Shown here piece after piece: positions 26,142 through 34,569 of a DNA stretch of 64,000 bases. The stretch comes from Halobacteriales archaeon QS_4_62_28. GTDB taxonomy: Archaea > Halobacteriota > Halobacteria > Halobacteriales > Haloarculaceae. Under the pieces are notes generated by a model. That model was not told where the DNA came from. It saw only the letters and a program-made list of their open reading frames with translations, and made no database searches. Positions within the stretch are counted from its first letter, which is position 1, and each line of letters opens with the position of its first letter. The position numbers and the translations under genes are program-made. Where the stretch lies: the NCBI GenBank assembly GCA_003021685.1, contig PXRO01000037.1:167586-231585 (forward strand), written 5' to 3'.

Positions 26142-27236
26142 ATGGAGTACGTCCAGGAGCGAGTCGCCACGCTGCACGATTACGACGGTGCGCATCCGGA
26201 CGCGCCGACCGACCGGTCGGCAGTCGTCGTCCCGATGACCGGACGGGACGACGCCAGCCTGGCCGCCGAGCACGTCTTCTCGACGCTCGAAGGGGTCGAT
26301 CCACAGCGGGTGTACGTGCCCTTGCGCGCCAGTGCCGAGCAGGTCGCCGAAGTCGCCTCGTGGGTCGAGGCGTTCGACCTGTCGACGGAAGTGTTGTGGT
26401 GTAACGCGCCGGCGATCGAGGACTGCCTCCGAGACCACGGACTGACGGGCGATGCAGGCAAGGGCCGTGACGTGTGGCTTGCACTCGGTGTCGCGGCCCG
26501 GCACGACTACGTGGCCGTCCACGACGCCGACGCGACGAGTTACTCCCCGCGGCACGTCCCGAAACTCCTGGCTCCGCTCGCCGCCGACTACGATTTCGTC
26601 AAGGGGTACTACGCCCGCGTCGAAGACAACCGGCTGTACGGGCGACTGTTTCGGCTGTTCGTCCGGCCGCTTCTCGTTGCCCTCGACGAGATGACCGACC
26701 ACGCAGTCGTCGACTACCTGCAGGCGTTTCGCTACGCGCTGGCCGGCGAGTTCGCCGCGACGAGCGACGTGGTCCGGTCGTTGCGCGTCCAGCCAGGGTG
26801 GGGTCTGGAAGTCGGGACGCTCGGGGACGCCTTCGACGTGGCGGGCTTTGCCGGCAGCGCACAGGTCGATCTGGGCACGCACGAACACGACCACCGGGCC
26901 GTCAGCGGGCCTGCAGGACTGGGAGATATGTGCCTCGAGGTCGGCCAGGCCCTCTTTCGCGTGCTGGCCGACCAGGGTATCGATGTCGATTACGACCGAC
27001 TGCGCGAGACCTATACGACTGCTGCCGACCGACTCGTCACCCAGTACGCCGCCGACGCGCGGTTCAACGGCCTCGATTACGACCCTGCCGGCGAGCGCGA
27101 ACAGGTCCGGGAGTACGTCCGTGGCGTCACGGAACCCGGGACGGACCGTCGCTTACCGGCCTGGCACTCGTCTGCGCTCGAACCCGAAACTGTCCTGGGA
27201 CGCTCCCGGGACGCTATCGACGGCTTGCGGGACTGA
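26142..27236 (+). CDS. Glucosyl/mannosyl-3-phosphoglycerate synthase-like glycosyltransferase
   Basis: 364-residue GT-A glycosyltransferase of the GT81/GT55-like group that makes glucosyl- or mannosyl-glycerate precursors. Visible markers: N-terminal VVVPMTGRDD (28-37), the nucleotide-sugar loop GKGRDVW (106-112), the metal-binding HDAD (127-130), KGYYAR (154-159) and a QPGWGLEVG acceptor loop (about 220-228). Glucosylglycerate compounds serve as compatible solutes in halophiles, which would fit, but the acceptor is inferred. ATG at 26142 has GAGGTG just upstream; earlier TTG and GTG starts are less likely. The stop TGA opens repeat copy B. Confidence 0.8.
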   Translation: MEYVQERVATLHDYDGAHPDAPTDRSAVVVPMTGRDDASLAAEHVFSTLEGVDPQRVYVPLRASAEQVAEVASWVEAFDLSTEVLWCNAPAIEDCLRDHGLTGDAGKGRDVWLALGVAARHDYVAVHDADATSYSPRHVPKLLAPLAADYDFVKGYYARVEDNRLYGRLFRLFVRPLLVALDEMTDHAVVDYLQAFRYALAGEFAATSDVVRSLRVQPGWGLEVGTLGDAFDVAGFAGSAQVDLGTHEHDHRAVSGPAGLGDMCLEVGQALFRVLADQGIDVDYDRLRETYTTAADRLVTQYAADARFNGLDYDPAGEREQVREYVRGVTEPGTDRRLPAWHSSALEPETVLGRSRDAIDGLRD

Positions 27237-27321
27237 TAGTGACTGTTGTAACTGATTACCGGATCGGTCGCACGTCGTCGTGCGATCAATCCCGTAAAGA
27301 CTTATAACGGTCACTATGAAC
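27234..27321 (+). repeat. Stop-codon palindromic element, copy B
   Basis: 88 nt starting at the glycosyltransferase TGA and ending TATGAAC, as in copy A. Outer arms ATAGTGACTGTTGTAA and TTATAACGGTCACTAT pair with two wobble/mismatch sites; inner stem TCGCACG/CGTGCGA. Compared with A, several arm bases changed together on both sides. Confidence 0.75.
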
Positions 27322-27323
27322 CG

Positions 27324-27386
27324 GGCTGTCCGGAACGCTCGGACAGCCGGCTGTAACGACAGCGGCTTGCGTCCGGTAGTATCAAG
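27324..27386 (+). repeat. Hairpin plus scrambled remnant of the element family
   Basis: Directly after copy B: a perfect 9-bp hairpin GGCTGTCCG (27324-27332) / CGGACAGCC (27340-27348), then CCGGCTGTAAC (27347-27357) and CCGGTAGTATCAAG (27373-27386), which match the left and right ends of copy A with the interior gone. Looks like a collapsed third copy in tandem. Confidence 0.5.
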
Positions 27387-27410
27387 CCCCAGCAACTCCG
27401 GTCACTGGAT

Positions 27411-27872
27411 ATGGAACCGACGGCCGACGAACTCGCGGGCGTGGTCGACCTCTTTGGCGCGCTCACACGCGAGGAACTGACCGAGGCACTCTCCGAACTC
27501 GCGTTCAAGCGGGCCGAGGAGGTCGAGGATCCCGACGGCGCAATCGACGACGCGGTGGCATCGTACCACCTCGCAGTCCTTGAGGCGGGCGACGAGACGC
27601 TACTCGCGCCCGGCCCGGCGGCGTTTCCGGAGCTACCGGCCGAAGCCGAGGATCTGCCACATATTCTGGACGTGCCGGAACGGACAGTCGACCAGGAGCG
27701 ACTCGCCAGGGCAGTCGAGAACCGGTTTCACGAGGAGAGTGCCGTCGCCGTCCAGTCGGACGACGAGACCGTTATGAAGCGACTGCTCGACGTAAGTTAC
27801 GAACTCGAAGTGTGGGGACCGGTCGATGTCGCCGATGCCAGGGAGCGACTCACCGACGCGGTCGACGATTAA
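27411..27872 (+). CDS. Haloarchaeal helical protein (DUF7109-like)
   Basis: 153-residue soluble protein. Residues 1-40 (ELAGVVDLFGALTREELTEALSELAFKR) form a helix-turn-helix-like pair of helices, and the C-terminal half has DETVMKRLLDVSYELEVWGPVDVADARERL. It looks like a small winged-helix-type fold, but no direct DNA-binding evidence exists. Family recalled as DUF7109. Separated by 57 nt from the Nudix gene, which has its own TATA-like box. Confidence 0.7.
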   Translation: MEPTADELAGVVDLFGALTREELTEALSELAFKRAEEVEDPDGAIDDAVASYHLAVLEAGDETLLAPGPAAFPELPAEAEDLPHILDVPERTVDQERLARAVENRFHEESAVAVQSDDETVMKRLLDVSYELEVWGPVDVADARERLTDAVDD

Positions 27873-27929
27873 TACCTTCGTGGGATCTTTTTCCATGGAA
27901 ATTAAGAGCATCCACCACCACGACTGCGT

Positions 27930-28556
27930 ATGGAGTTCGACCGGGTGGCGAGCCACGACGCCACAACGATCACCGGAGAGCAGCGCGAGGCCGCCGTCGT
28001 CGTTCCCGTCAGTACCCGGGCGGGCGAGGACGATTCTCACCACGTGCTGTTCACCAAGCGAGCGGACCACCTGTCGGACCACCCCGGCCAGATGAGTTTC
28101 CCCGGTGGCGGGCGCGAACCCGAGGACGAATCACCCCTTCGAACGGCACTGCGGGAAGCCCGGGAGGAGATCGGACTCGATCCGCGTGCAGTCAACGTCG
28201 TCGGCCGACTCGACGATATCCGGACGGTCTCACACTACTCGGTGCGGCCGTTCGTCGGCCGCATCCCGGACCGCGAGTACCAGCCGGGCGACGAGGAAGT
28301 GGCCGAAGTCGTCGCGTTACCCGTCGACGGGCTAACCGATCTGGACAACTACGAGTCCGAGCGCCGCGACCATCCCCACTACGGCGACATCCGCCTGCAC
28401 TTTTTCCACGTCGAGGGCTACACGGTCTGGGGCGCGACCGCGAACATGCTCGTCCAGTTCCTCGAACTCGCGACCGACTGGGAGATACCCGCCGAACCCG
28501 ACCGCGTCGCCGACCGGGACGACGAGTTGCCACCCAGCGTTCGGGATCAGGTCTGA
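27930..28556 (+). CDS. Nudix hydrolase, CoA pyrophosphatase type
   Basis: 208-residue Nudix enzyme. The Nudix box GX5EX7REUXEEXGU spans residues 61-83 with RE78-79EE. It is preceded by DHPGQMSFPGGG (50-61), the extended UPF0035 motif that marks CoA/acyl-CoA pyrophosphatases (NudL, human NUDT7/8), which cleave CoA to 3',5'-ADP and 4'-phosphopantetheine. GAAATTAAG about 27 nt upstream of the ATG is a likely TATA element. Substrate specificity is inferred from the motif. Confidence 0.87.
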   Translation: MEFDRVASHDATTITGEQREAAVVVPVSTRAGEDDSHHVLFTKRADHLSDHPGQMSFPGGGREPEDESPLRTALREAREEIGLDPRAVNVVGRLDDIRTVSHYSVRPFVGRIPDREYQPGDEEVAEVVALPVDGLTDLDNYESERRDHPHYGDIRLHFFHVEGYTVWGATANMLVQFLELATDWEIPAEPDRVADRDDELPPSVRDQV

Positions 28557-28624
28557 TCTCGATCACGGCCCGACCGGAAGCGACAGGACTTTGCCTCCCG
28601 ATCCGGTACGAGTGAGCAACTGAA

Positions 28625-28640
28625 CGGGCGGGTTCGCCCG
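28625..28640 (+). terminator. Hairpin after Nudix gene
   Basis: CGGGCG GGTT CGCCCG, a perfect 6-bp stem, 70 nt after the Nudix stop and 10 nt before the next ATG. May end the Nudix transcript or shield the next start. Confidence 0.35.
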
Positions 28641-28649
28641 GCTGCTACC

Positions 28650-29426
28650 ATGCTTACAGGTGTAACGCTGACGGACGCTGGTATCGACGCGGCAGCACTC
28701 AAACCCACAGAGGTCGACGTCTCCCGGGCGGCTGCCCTCGACGTGGAGACGGTGACAATCGACTACGAAGGCGCGCGACATCTGCCCGACCGGTCGACGC
28801 TCGCCGTGCTCGCCGAGACGAAGCGCGTCCGGGTCACGACGCCAGTTCGGGTCGACGGGTTCGATCCGCTTGGCGATGACAGCGCGCTCGCTGGACTTCC
28901 CGAGGGCGTCGGGCGCGTGCTCGTGGCCGGCCACGACGCCTACCTGACCAGCGAGGAGGCCGAACGCGCCGTTGTACCGCGCCTCAGGGACGCGGCCGAG
29001 GCGGCAGCGGATCCCTGGGTCGGGACCGAGGGGATCGAACGGCCTGCACTCGCGGTCGGCGGCACGCAGTTCGAACTCCTCTCGCGGTCGACCACGCGGG
29101 ACCTGCGGGCACTCCGGGCCGCTGGCTTCGAGGGCGATATTGCCGTCTACACACCGACCGTGCTAACCGACGACGAGGACGCTATCCTCGACGCGGTCGG
29201 GGCCTACACCGCTCGCCGTGGGCCGGTCCGGGCGGCGTTGCCCGAGGACGCCGCAACTGACGCGACGGCCCGCGGTCGAGCGCGTGACGTGCTCACACAG
29301 GCCGTCCGGGACTACGCCCTCGTCGGCGACAAAGAGACGGTAGCCGACCGCGTCGCACAACTGAAAGACGCCGGAGCCGATACGGTCGTTGGCTACCCGG
29401 CCCGCGGTCTCGAATCGGTTCGCTGA
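28650..29426 (+). CDS. DUF7388-like protein, degenerate luciferase-like barrel
   Basis: 258-residue soluble protein. The last ~50 residues (YALVGDKETVADRVAQLKDAGADTVVGYP) strongly resemble the C-terminus of flavin-dependent luciferase-like monooxygenases, where VGSPETVAERLxxLxxAGAD is typical. The N-terminal half lacks the usual flavin-binding part and has been shortened or replaced. It sits 3 nt before an FAD oxidoreductase gene, so the two are probably one operon. DUF7388 is recalled; an enzymatic role is uncertain. Confidence 0.7.
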   Translation: MLTGVTLTDAGIDAAALKPTEVDVSRAAALDVETVTIDYEGARHLPDRSTLAVLAETKRVRVTTPVRVDGFDPLGDDSALAGLPEGVGRVLVAGHDAYLTSEEAERAVVPRLRDAAEAAADPWVGTEGIERPALAVGGTQFELLSRSTTRDLRALRAAGFEGDIAVYTPTVLTDDEDAILDAVGAYTARRGPVRAALPEDAATDATARGRARDVLTQAVRDYALVGDKETVADRVAQLKDAGADTVVGYPARGLESVR

Positions 29427-29429
29427 CCG

Positions 29430-30518
29430 ATGCGAATCGCCGTCATCGGGGCCGGCGCTGTCGGCCTGATTGCCGCCAGCGCGGCCGCCGAACGCGGTGC
29501 AGACGTGGTCCTGTACGACCGCGACGAGATTGCGAGCGGCGCGACTGGCAGCGCGGCCGGCATCTGTTACGATGCCTTCGCCGAGGACCTGGACGGCGCT
29601 GTCGCGGCGGAATCGCTCCACTATTTCCGTGAACTCGGCGTCCTCACCGAGTGCCCGTACGTCTGGTTCGCTCGCGAGGGCGACACTGCAAACGCCGACG
29701 CGATCCGCGAGCAGGTCCCGCGTATGCAAGCACACGGCCGCGACGTGACCCTCGCTGATCCGGACGAACTGGGTGAGCGCTACCCGCAACTCACCACCGA
29801 CGACGTGACCGTCGCCGCCATCGCACGCCGTGCCGGCTACGTCGATCCGACCGCGTACGCCCGTGAGCTTTCCAGGCGAGTCATCGAACGAGGCGTCGAT
29901 GTGCGCACGAACGCGCCCGTCTCGCTGACCGGGACGACGACGGTCGCGGAGCCGACCGACACCGTCACGTTCGACGCCGTCATCGTGGCCGCCGGCCCGG
30001 CGACGCGGGACCTCGCCGCTGGTGCCGATATAGAGATTCCGCTGAAAGCGTACCGCGCGCAGGCACTCGTCACCGAACCGCTTCGGGCGACGCTCCCGAT
30101 GGCGTACGACGCGACCCAGCACGTCTACTGGCGGCCCTGGGACGATGGCCTCCTGGTCGGCGACGGTGCCCACGAGGTCGACCCGGACGACTGGGATCCT
30201 GCGGCTGACGAGTGCTTCGAACGGAGTGCACTCGACCGATTCGGCCGGGCGACGACGTTGGATGCGACGGTCGACCACTCCTGGGCCGGCCTGTGTACCG
30301 CCACACCCGACCGGGACCCACTCCTTGGTCGGGTTGACGAGGGTCTCTTCGTCGCGACTGGCTGGCACGGCCACGGACTCATGCGCTCGCCGGCGCTGGG
30401 TCGCACCGTCGCAGAACAGGCGCTGGGCGACGACGGTGTCGACGCCTACGACCCCGACCGGTTCGACGGCGACGAGGCGTTCGAGGTCGTCGAGGGCATG
30501 ACGCTGGACGAGGAGTGA
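29430..30518 (+). CDS. FAD-dependent oxidoreductase, DAO family
   Basis: 362-residue D-amino acid oxidase/glycine oxidase-like flavoenzyme. The dinucleotide fold is MRIAVIGAGAVGLIAAS (GxGxxG at 7-12), with YDRDEIASGATGSAAG forming the FAD loop. The C-terminal GLCTATPDRDPLLGRVDEGLFVATGWHGHGLMRSPALG is the typical second FAD-binding stretch. Members oxidise amino acids, sarcosine or glycerol-3-phosphate; the substrate cannot be read here. Convergent with the Hsp20 gene with no gap. Confidence 0.88.
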   Translation: MRIAVIGAGAVGLIAASAAAERGADVVLYDRDEIASGATGSAAGICYDAFAEDLDGAVAAESLHYFRELGVLTECPYVWFAREGDTANADAIREQVPRMQAHGRDVTLADPDELGERYPQLTTDDVTVAAIARRAGYVDPTAYARELSRRVIERGVDVRTNAPVSLTGTTTVAEPTDTVTFDAVIVAAGPATRDLAAGADIEIPLKAYRAQALVTEPLRATLPMAYDATQHVYWRPWDDGLLVGDGAHEVDPDDWDPAADECFERSALDRFGRATTLDATVDHSWAGLCTATPDRDPLLGRVDEGLFVATGWHGHGLMRSPALGRTVAEQALGDDGVDAYDPDRFDGDEAFEVVEGMTLDEE

Positions 30519-31010
30519 CTACGACTCGTCGTCCGGTGTCGTCTCGTTGTCTGTTGTGTTCTCGTCGTCTGCCGTCTCCGCACTTACCTCGGTATCGTCC
30601 GTCTCGGTACTCTCTTCGGTATCGTCCTCCGCGTCTTCCTCGACCGCTTTCGGAACGCGAACCTGGAGCGTCCCGTTCCGCTTCAGCGTGGCCGTCGCCG
30701 CCTCGGCGTCGACCACGGCATCCGCTGGCAGGGTGACGCTCCCGTCGAGCGAGAGGCCGCGGCCCGGATAGCGCATCTCGAAGTCTTCGTAGAAGTCACG
30801 GAAGCGGTCGATTCGGACCTCGACGCGGTCGTCGACGTAGCGGACCTGCACGTCGCTCGCGGTCGCGTCGGGGGCGTCGAAGACCACGAGATAGGCGTCG
30901 TCGCTCTCCAGTAAATCCGCCGGAAGCGGCGTCTTCTCCTGGACACGGCCGGCCGCACGGCCGATGTTCTCGACGACGGCGTCGCCGATCGAACGGGCGA
31001 AATCGAGCAT
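30519..31010 (-). CDS. Hsp20/alpha-crystallin-like protein
   Basis: 163-residue small heat-shock-like protein. Residues ~33-115 form an alpha-crystallin-type beta sandwich (AYLVVFDAPDATASDVQVRYVDDRVEVRIDR...; GTLQVRVPKA is the G-x-L strand). The N-terminus is short and helical; the last 45 residues are almost entirely D/E/T/S, an acidic halophilic tail, and the usual IxI C-terminal motif is missing, so oligomerisation may differ. Its start overlaps the stop of the zinc protein gene by one base (TAATG). Confidence 0.8.
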   Translation of the reverse strand: MLDFARSIGDAVVENIGRAAGRVQEKTPLPADLLESDDAYLVVFDAPDATASDVQVRYVDDRVEVRIDRFRDFYEDFEMRYPGRGLSLDGSVTLPADAVVDAEAATATLKRNGTLQVRVPKAVEEDAEDDTEESTETDDTEVSAETADDENTTDNETTPDDES

Positions 31011-31168
31011 TACAGTGCCACCTCACGGAGTGATTCGACACCACCGCAGCAGGGACACTGGAAGTCCGTCACGCCCACGTCGTCGGGCATATCGTACGTG
31101 TAGTGCAACTCGAACATGTCGAGTTCGCAACTGTCGTCGGTGCAGACGACTTCGAGGGTTGCTGGCAT
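31010..31168 (-). CDS. Small Cys-rich protein (DUF7559-like)
   Basis: 52-residue protein, start at MPATLEVVC. Four cysteines: VCTDDSC (C9, C14) and QCPCCGG (three Cys near 38-41), suggesting a small zinc-binding fold with CxxxxC and CxCC knuckles. A 69-residue version from an upstream start is less likely because the extra residues are not acidic. Translationally coupled to the Hsp20 gene. Unknown function; DUF7559 is a recalled label. Confidence 0.75.
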   Translation of the reverse strand: MPATLEVVCTDDSCELDMFELHYTYDMPDDVGVTDFQCPCCGGVESLREVAL

Positions 31169-31219
31169 GGGAATCTGTTGGACCGCGTGGGACAAACATA
31201 TTTCGGAGACGGAAGCCAT

Positions 31220-31790
31220 AATACATTCAGCAAGCTGTAGCGCGGAGCCTCCGTCCTCAAGCGCGAGCGAAGCGAGCGGGAGGGCGGAAAGGAAGCGCGT
31301 CCGAAAGGTTTTTTTCGTCCATCTCGTGACAATGAATTACTGCCGTCCTCGCACAAGTCGGGGTCGGTAGATGCCGCGAGTAAACCGGCATCTGTGGTGC
31401 AAGGCCGGATGGCCTCGCACCCGACACTCGGGAACGACGACCGCGAACGGGTTCGACTCCCGTCCCCGTTTTGGGGTAGAGCGTGAAAACACCGGGAATT
31501 AAACCGGCGGGACAATCCACAGCACGGCTCCGGTAGGCGGGTCGCAGCACTGCTCCGACCCGCCGGCCACGCTGTGGACGGTAAGAGGAAGCCGGGCCGC
31601 ATCCATGTCGTTCGAAAGGCGTAAAACGCCTTTCGTGATGACGAGAGAGCTTCGCTCTCTCGAACCACACGGAGTCGCGGGGTACAATATCGTTGCGGTA
31701 AAGCCCCGCCCCCAAGGAGTGACCGACCGCCGCAAGGCGGGAGGGAGCGAGTAGGGTGGGGTAGTTTACGCAGTTTCCTATGGTCGGGGG
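31220..31790 (+). other. Gene-free hairpin array, possible IS1341-type remnant
   Basis: No acceptable ORF on either strand; minus-strand ORFs here are Ser/Arg-rich artefacts. It holds at least seven near-perfect stem-loops read on the plus strand. Clear ones: CCACAGC/GCTGTGG (31517-31523/31571-31577) around GGCGGGTCG/CGACCCGCC (31536-31544/31556-31564); GAAAGGCGT/ACGCCTTTC (31614-31622/31626-31634); CGAGAGAGC/GCTCTCTCG (31642-31650/31654-31662). The right end, TAAAGCCCCGCCCC...GGGTGGGGTAGTTTAC (31699-31769), recalls right ends of haloarchaeal tnpB-only elements. Either a relic of such an element with its guide-RNA-like tail, or an unknown RNA locus. Confidence 0.45.
31340..31476 (+). ncRNA. 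Candidate structured RNA
   Basis: Three-way-junction pattern closed by GTCGGG (31357-31362) and CCCGAC (31420-31425). Inside are AGATGCCG/CGGCATCT (31369-31376/31386-31393) and GTGC-AGGCC/GGCCT-GCAC (31397-31406/31411-31420). It is followed by ACGGG TTCGACT CCCGT (31447-31463), which looks like a tRNA T-arm, and CCCC GTTTT GGGG (31464-31476). No matching acceptor or D-arm exists, so it is not a tRNA. No promoter is obvious. Comparable scaffolds occur in TnpB-associated RNAs; that link is a guess. Confidence 0.35.
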
Positions 31791-31826
31791 AGAACTTTCA
31801 TATTGGGTCAGTGATACTGGTGTGTC

Positions 31827-32618
31827 ATGGGTTCGCGTGTGCTGGGTGTCGACTTCAGTGGGGCGAGCGACGCGGGGCGCTCGCTCTGGCTAACAGAAGC
31901 ACGGTGTACCGACGCAGGAATGATCGTCGAGGACTGCTACCGCGCCGCTGACGAGTGGGGGCCACACCGCGAAGACGCTCACGCTGGTCTGCAAAGCCGT
32001 CTGACAGCGGGGTTCGACGTGGTCGGGCTGGATTTCCCGTTCTCGCTTCCGCAAGCACTGCTCGACGAACACTGTGACGGCGAGTGGGCGGGGCTGATCG
32101 AATGGCTCACGCTCGACGGGCCCGAAGACCCCGACACGTTCGCGTCGACGTGTCGCTCGACGGCGCGGGAACACACCGGCGACGGTACCGCATCCCTCCG
32201 GCGGGAAACTGACCTTCGGCGGGCGGCACTCTGTCCGTACGACCGGATGGTCCAGTACCAGACGTTCTACGGCCTTCGGAACGTGCTCGCCGGCGTCGCC
32301 GACGACCCGGGTGTCGCCGTCGCACCGATGCAAGACGAGGCCGCCGCCACCCGCGTCATCGAAGTCTATCCGGCTGCGACCTTCGGCTGGCTCGGCCTCT
32401 ATCGCGAGGGATACAAGGGTGACCGTCACGACCGCCGCAGGACCAACGTCAACGGCATCCAGGATTGTAGCGTCGACATCGGCAACTTCCGGGGCATCTA
32501 CGAGGAGAACCACGACGCACTCGACAGTCTCGGCGCTGTCCTCTCGGCTGGCCGTGTCGCTGCGAGTGGCGACTCGCCGCTGTACGGTTCCCGGAACGAG
32601 GGCCACATCTACGTCTAG
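31827..32618 (+). CDS. DUF429 domain protein
   Basis: 263-residue single-domain DUF429 protein (RNase H-like fold predicted for the family, biochemical role unknown). The N-terminus VLGVDFSGASDAGRSLWL shows the D-F-S-G metal-site-like motif; VVGLDFPFSLPQALL and RVIEVYPAATFGWLGL (EVYPAA) are the other two family landmarks. A TTCATATTG box lies ~26 nt upstream, so the mRNA is probably leaderless. It stands alone between the hairpin region and the ABC pair. Confidence 0.87.
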   Translation: MGSRVLGVDFSGASDAGRSLWLTEARCTDAGMIVEDCYRAADEWGPHREDAHAGLQSRLTAGFDVVGLDFPFSLPQALLDEHCDGEWAGLIEWLTLDGPEDPDTFASTCRSTAREHTGDGTASLRRETDLRRAALCPYDRMVQYQTFYGLRNVLAGVADDPGVAVAPMQDEAAATRVIEVYPAATFGWLGLYREGYKGDRHDRRRTNVNGIQDCSVDIGNFRGIYEENHDALDSLGAVLSAGRVAASGDSPLYGSRNEGHIYV

Positions 32619-32668
32619 AGTGTCGATCCGTGCTGTAGTTTTTATTCGACGACGACGTACACGGAGCG

Positions 32669-33688
32669 ATGGCAACGCAGGGGAGTTCATCGGAGAGACC
32701 AGTCGAGGAGGCGACACCAGCGCGCGGAGTCGAACCGTCGGCGGCCGCGCTCGTCGTAGATGGACTCTCGAAGCGCTTTGGCAGTGGTGCCGACGCCGTC
32801 ACCGCCGTCGACAACGTGTCGTTCTCCGTCGGGCGCGGATCTGTCGTCGGGCTACTGGGCCCGAACGGGGCCGGCAAGACCACGACGATCAAGTGCATTC
32901 TCGGCATGGTCCTCCCCGACGAGGGCAGCGTCCACATCCAGGGCGTCGACGTGTACCAGGAACCACGGAGTGCCTGCGCAGACGTGGACGCGATGCTCGA
33001 AGGCGCGCGCAACGACTACTGGCGTCTGACTGTCCAGGAGAACCTGCGCTATTTCGCGACAATCGGCGGCGTCGACCCGGACTCTGTCAGCGACCGCCAC
33101 GACCGGCTCCTCGACCAGTTGGATCTCGCCGAGAAGGCCGACCAACCAGTGCGGAGTCTCTCACGAGGGATGAAACAGAAGGTGTCACTGGCCAGTGTCC
33201 TCGCGACGGACGCCAGCGTGATCTTTCTCGACGAACCGACGCTCGGCCTCGACGTGGAGAGTTCGCTCACGCTGCGACGTGAACTGCGCCGTATCGTCGA
33301 AGAACGGGACCTGACGGTGATCCTCAGCAGTCACGACATGGACGTGATCGAGGCCGTCTGTGACAGGGTCGTCATCATGAACGAGGGCGAGGTCATCGCG
33401 AACGACGCTGTCGGGCGCTTGCTCTCGGACTTCGAGACACAGCGAGTACGGGTGACGAGTGCCGACATCGACGACCACCTGCAGCGCGAACTCGGGACAC
33501 GCTTCGAGGTGACTGACGTGTCGACGGTCGACGCCGCCACGCGCATCGAGGTGACGACCGATAGCGACGGCCTGTACGAACTCTTCGATGTCTTACGAGT
33601 AAACGATGTGCGCCTCGATGCCATGACGACGGTCGAACCGGACCTCGAAGACGTGTTCGTCAGGCTCACCAGTGCGGAGCGGCGATGA
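32669..33688 (+). CDS. ABC-2 type transporter ATP-binding protein
   Basis: 339-residue ATPase for the permease that overlaps it by 4 nt. Walker A GPNGAGKTT (64-72), signature LSRGMKQKVSLAS, Walker B VIFLDEPTLGLD and switch His in SSHDMD are all intact. Residues ~240-339 form the extra C-terminal domain seen in drug- and polymer-export ABC-2 ATPases. A TTTTTATTC box 29 nt upstream suggests a leaderless mRNA. The N-terminal ~25 residues are a low-complexity extension. Exported substrate unknown. Confidence 0.92.
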   Translation: MATQGSSSERPVEEATPARGVEPSAAALVVDGLSKRFGSGADAVTAVDNVSFSVGRGSVVGLLGPNGAGKTTTIKCILGMVLPDEGSVHIQGVDVYQEPRSACADVDAMLEGARNDYWRLTVQENLRYFATIGGVDPDSVSDRHDRLLDQLDLAEKADQPVRSLSRGMKQKVSLASVLATDASVIFLDEPTLGLDVESSLTLRRELRRIVEERDLTVILSSHDMDVIEAVCDRVVIMNEGEVIANDAVGRLLSDFETQRVRVTSADIDDHLQRELGTRFEVTDVSTVDAATRIEVTTDSDGLYELFDVLRVNDVRLDAMTTVEPDLEDVFVRLTSAERR

Positions 33689-34518
33689 GCCGGCACCGGG
33701 CCAGTGAGGGCGACGGCGGGCAACCCGACGAAACGGAGCCACGGTCTGCGACGCACTACCACCTCGCACGGGCCGTACTGTACCGCGAGTATCTGATCTT
33801 CGTTCGCTATCCCGCCAACGCTATCGGTGGCATTGTTATCTCGCTGTTTTTCTTCGGACTGCTCTTCTACGGCGGGCGCATGATTGCCGGACAGGCACTG
33901 ACAGACTCGCTCGAAGGCATCATTGTCGGCTACTTCCTGTGGACGCTGTCGGTCGGAGCCTACTCCTCGATTTCCAACGACATCGGCAGCGAGGTCCAGT
34001 GGGGGACGCTGGAACGCCACATCATGACCCCCTTTGGCTTCGCACCGGTCGCCCTCCTCAAGGGCGTCGCGAAGGTCGTCCGGACGTTCATCACGTCGGC
34101 ACTCGTCCTGGCCGTGATGCTCGTGATCACAGACACGACGCTCCAGTTGCCGGTGGCCACCATCGTCCTCGTCTCGACGCTTTCGATCTGCTCCGTCCTC
34201 GGACTGGGGTTCGCGGCCGGCGGCATCGCTGTGTTGTACAAGCGGATTGGCAACTGGCTCAACCTCCTCCAGTTTGGCTTCGTTCTGCTGATTTCCGCGC
34301 CAGCGTTCGACCTCGGATGGACGGGGTTCCTGCCGCTCGCACAGGGCAGCGCACTCCTACAGCGGGCGATGGTCGATGGAACGCGACTCTGGGAGTTCCC
34401 GCTCGTCGACCTTGCGGTTCTGGTCGTCGTCGCCGCTGGCTACCTCCTGGGTGGCTACGCGGTCTTCGAGGCCGCGACCCGGCGGGCGCGTCGACTTGGT
34501 GTGCTCGGTGATTATTAA
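33685..34518 (+). CDS. ABC-2 type transporter permease
   Basis: 277-residue membrane protein with six hydrophobic segments (about residues 45-70, 80-100, 130-155, 160-185, 195-215 and 240-265), the normal ABC-2 plan. The cytoplasmic loop TLERHIMTPFGFAPVALLKGVAKV contains the E-R-x-x-M-T-P coupling motif of ABC-2 permeases. Starts inside the ATPase stop (ATGA overlap). Together they form one exporter; candidates are drugs, lipids or glycoconjugates. Confidence 0.9.
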   Translation: MSRHRASEGDGGQPDETEPRSATHYHLARAVLYREYLIFVRYPANAIGGIVISLFFFGLLFYGGRMIAGQALTDSLEGIIVGYFLWTLSVGAYSSISNDIGSEVQWGTLERHIMTPFGFAPVALLKGVAKVVRTFITSALVLAVMLVITDTTLQLPVATIVLVSTLSICSVLGLGFAAGGIAVLYKRIGNWLNLLQFGFVLLISAPAFDLGWTGFLPLAQGSALLQRAMVDGTRLWEFPLVDLAVLVVVAAGYLLGGYAVFEAATRRARRLGVLGDY

Positions 34519-34569
34519 AATAGACCAGCAGAACGCGTCACATTTCAGTCTACAGCCGTAGTCAGTGAC

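Noticed and set aside
31447..31470. tRNA-like T-arm ACGGG-TTCGACT-CCCGT
   Set aside because: No matching acceptor strand (would need AACGGGG), D-arm or anticodon arm upstream, even allowing an intron.
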